A stretch of 64,000 bases of DNA from Protopterus annectens (lineage: Eukaryota; Chordata; Ceratodontiformes; Protopteridae): positions 1,067,465,310 to 1,067,529,309 of the forward strand of contig NC_056725.1 of NCBI RefSeq assembly GCF_019279795.1, written 5' to 3'. The position numbers and the translations under genes were made by a program. The first letter of the stretch is position 1; every line of letters starts with the position of its first letter. Positions 61,867 through 64,000 of this stretch are shown in pieces. The notes beneath the pieces are model-generated. The model did not search any database. It was not told the DNA's origin and saw only the letters and a list, made by a program, of their open reading frames with translations.

Positions 61867-61933
61867 CTGCCTTTGGACTCACTATTTTCATCTGTGAAGG
61901 TACTTTGTGTTTGTTGGGCATTTTTATTTTCAT

Positions 61934-61949
61934 TTTGAATTATATATGT
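61934..61949. repeat. Candidate target-site duplication, right
   Basis: Partner of 57,140-57,155. About 67 bp of sequence not present at the left end lies between the arm end and this word. Confidence 0.5.
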
Positions 61950-62039
61950 GACTGAGGGTATATCAACAATTATGTTTCTGTACTTAAAAGTGTGTTTCTG
62001 CCCTGGGATGGACTTCATACTTCAATGATAATCAGATAC

Positions 62040-62790
62040 ACTTGAATGTATAAACCAGGACCTTGTCAGGTTACACACATACATGGTTAACCATTCACTC
62101 TTTCATGTGTCTATATAAGCTTTTCTAAACAATCCTGTCTTGGTTTGTGATTTACTGTGGAGTTGACTGGTAAGAAAAGCTTAAGTTGAATTTCGATTTT
62201 ATTTTTACCTCTGTTTTTTCACTGTTTGTAGGAAGGAGTTATAGCTTGTAAGCAAGAAGATTCACTTTGATTTATATTTTGTTGTTTTACTTTTAATTTT
62301 TCACTGTTGGTTGTTAGAAAGGGATAGGTTTTATATGGGCAGGCTCTAGCCATCCCTTGGGGACTAGTCAGCTATAAATTCACACAGACTGCAGAGAGGA
62401 CAATCCAGAGCTTATCAAAACAATCTTATCGTGGTTTGTGATTGTTTGATCTTTACTGTTAAAAGGAAGTGTGACTGTAAGAAATAGTGATAAGAATTGC
62501 ATCTTTTGTTTGACTTTCTGAACTTGTACAGTCAGAACAACAACTTTGCTTTACTTGCATTATTATTTATTTATTTATATACTGCTTGTGTGATTTTTCT
62601 CATAGAATTTAATTTATGTTCTCTTTGAATTCTGCAGTTACTGATTTTGGTTATTCTTTCTTTTACTATATTTTATTAATTTGAAGCTGAATATAAATTA
62701 ATTAAATGAGTATGCCATTAATGGTTTGCTAAAGCATAAATATCTTATACAGTGTAATAAATCCTATGGATATTTATAACATCTGATAAC
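62040..62790 (+). promoter_or_regulatory. Putative LINE 5' region with two TATA-bearing repeats
   Basis: The word 'caatcctgtcttggtttgtg' at 62,130 recurs as 'caatcttatcgtggtttgtg' at 62,421, about 291 bp apart. Each follows a TATA-like element (TATATAAG at 62,112-62,119; CTATAAATT at 62,372-62,380). This resembles tandem 5' UTR promoter monomers ahead of a LINE ORF1, which begins about 62,790. Promoter function is inferred. Confidence 0.4.
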
Positions 62791-63909
62791 ACTGGTGATC
62801 TGTGTTCGTCATGTAAAAAGTCAGATGATTTGCATACCATTATTAGAAGTAAATTTAGACTCATTGATGATGATTGCACTTGTGCAATTGGCATGGCTTG
62901 GAGAACTGTTGCTACATAGATTAATGACTGGACTAATGAGATAAATAATGTTAGACAATGAGCAAATAGAACATATTCTGGAAATGACTTGTCTATTATC
63001 TGTAAAGTTCATTTAACCCCAGGAAACAAGATGGTACCCCTGGAAACTTTAGAATTCTGATTGCAAGTATTCAGCAATCTGAGGATTCAGAGTGTTTAGA
63101 AGTAAACAATAAAGGAAGAAAGGAAAATTTTCACAACAAATAACAATGATAGAAAAAACTGATGTGTCTGCAAATTAAAAGAATATTTACTGAAAACGAC
63201 ACTGCTTTTTTTATGTAACACACTGATTAAAGGGAATGATAACTTTTTTCTATCAGAAGATCTTCAATCTACAGAAAAAGGCATCACTTTCCCAAAAGAG
63301 AAGGTAGAAAAAAGAGGCAAGGGGCAGGTGAAAAGGAAGAAATCAAACTTGAACTTGCAAGGACTGAAGAACATTACTTAAAGAAAAAAGAAGAGGAAAG
63401 ACAGATGTTGACTACTTGGGTCAAGCTGTGGATGTACAAAGCCAGCTGGATGAGACTTCTATGCTTGCAAATTTAATACACAATGAAAACAGTGGGATTA
63501 ATATGACTAATGTGATGAAGATTATTCCTTTACAACAATTGGTAGAGCAGATATTATTGTATTAGAATTTGAAGATTCTTCAGATCTGGTCAGAAAAGTT
63601 ATTCTTATAATTGGATATTCAGTTATTAGAGGAAAATATTATTACATTTGCAGAGAAGATAATGAACATCAAATAGTGCCATTTTTACCAGGAGCAAAAA
63701 CAAAGGGTATGAGGCAAGTCTTGCAATGCCTTAAGGTAGGGAAGTATGGATCTGTTTTTATTCATGTTGGTACAAATGATCTCATCCACAAGGACTATCT
63801 GACTGTTTGTAGGGAACTTACAGCCCTATTACATAGTATAGCTTGTACTGGTGTTAGGACATATTTTTCACAAATCACATATAGAAAGGATACAGGTCAC
63901 AATGAGTGA
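62790..63909 (+). pseudogene. LINE ORF1 with SGNH-esterase domain, decayed
   Basis: A different LINE family from the CR1 copies above. The N-terminus reads 'GDLCSSCKKSDDLHTIIRSK', a Cys-pair head of CR1/L2 ORF1 type, and is followed by a Lys-rich region with many stops (62,920-63,420). The esterase starts near 63,595: 'VILIIGYSVIRGKYYYICRE' corresponds to block I, with GDS changed to GYS, so the Ser is kept but the Asp lost. 'PFLPGAKTKGMRQVLQCL' and block III 'FIHVGTNDLIHKDY' follow. The frame stops at 63,907-63,909. The remaining C-terminus with the Asp-His pair is not seen before the window ends. Confidence 0.75.
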
Positions 63910-64000
63910 AAAGATTTTTTGAGTAAATACCTATATGGAAAAAAATGTCCCATTTAAAAAAAATGGAAATGTTTAGAGCATCCAAACCTAGTATTAGGCA

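Noticed and set aside
61749..62018. 89-codon minus-strand frame across the Penelope 3' repeats
   Set aside because: Antisense of the 62-bp tandem units; the repetitive peptide simply reflects the DNA repeat.

Overview
This window looks like nuclear DNA from a vertebrate with a large, repeat-rich genome, most likely a non-amniote such as a cartilaginous fish, lobe-finned fish or amphibian. The evidence is a set of CR1-clade LINEs with an SGNH-esterase ORF1, a Penelope-like element with a GIY-YIG endonuclease, PIF/Harbinger transposon genes with introns, tRNA-derived SINEs (one V-SINE-like), and very long AT and GT microsatellites. There are no bacterial features. I cannot name the species. No complete host gene is visible; nearly everything recognisable is a mobile element at some stage of decay.

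Layout. 1-2.1 kb is unassigned. 2.1-2.5 kb holds microsatellites and a CR1 3' stub. 2.6-4.75 kb is unique AT-rich sequence with the texture of conserved non-coding DNA, followed by one candidate host exon on the minus strand. 5.5-8.2 kb holds a Harbinger-like terminus and a broken HARBI1-type transposase. 8.4-12.1 kb is decayed CR1 (minus). 12.6-14.3 kb holds SINEs and microsatellites. 15.1-18.5 kb is another very decayed CR1 (plus). A 4,278-bp tandem duplication (16,442-20,719 and 20,720-24,494) copies two thirds of that CR1 together with exon 1 of a Harbinger Myb/SANT gene. 25.97-29.87 kb is a nearly full-length CR1 (minus). 30.35-31.28 kb is the matching exon 2 of the Myb gene.

31.3-47.3 kb is low-identity repeat territory: decayed CR1, SINEs, a three-unit tandem repeat with nested GT tracts, and a composite array whose copies carry AT tracts of very different length, one of them next to a fold-back MITE. 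47.7-50.2 kb is a patchwork of Penelope, LINE and MITE pieces. 52.2-54.1 kb holds a second Harbinger Myb gene (minus) with a clear two-exon structure. 56.1-57.1 kb has two small local tandem repeats. 57.14-61.95 kb is an inverted-repeat Penelope-like element disrupted by a young CR1 that keeps an intact 732-codon RT frame. 62.0-64.0 kb has a LINE 5' region with two TATA-bearing repeats and a broken esterase-type ORF1.

How the genes relate: the HARBI1-type nuclease and the Myb/SANT protein are the two standard partners of PIF/Harbinger transposons. CR1 ORF1 and ORF2 form one retrotransposition unit. The Penelope RT and GIY-YIG parts form another. Most copies are inactivated by frameshifts or stops that are listed entry by entry. 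The intact frames are the Myb domain at 19,097, the CR1 ORF1 at 28,894-29,868 (catalytic serine replaced) and the CR1 RT at 58,532-60,730.
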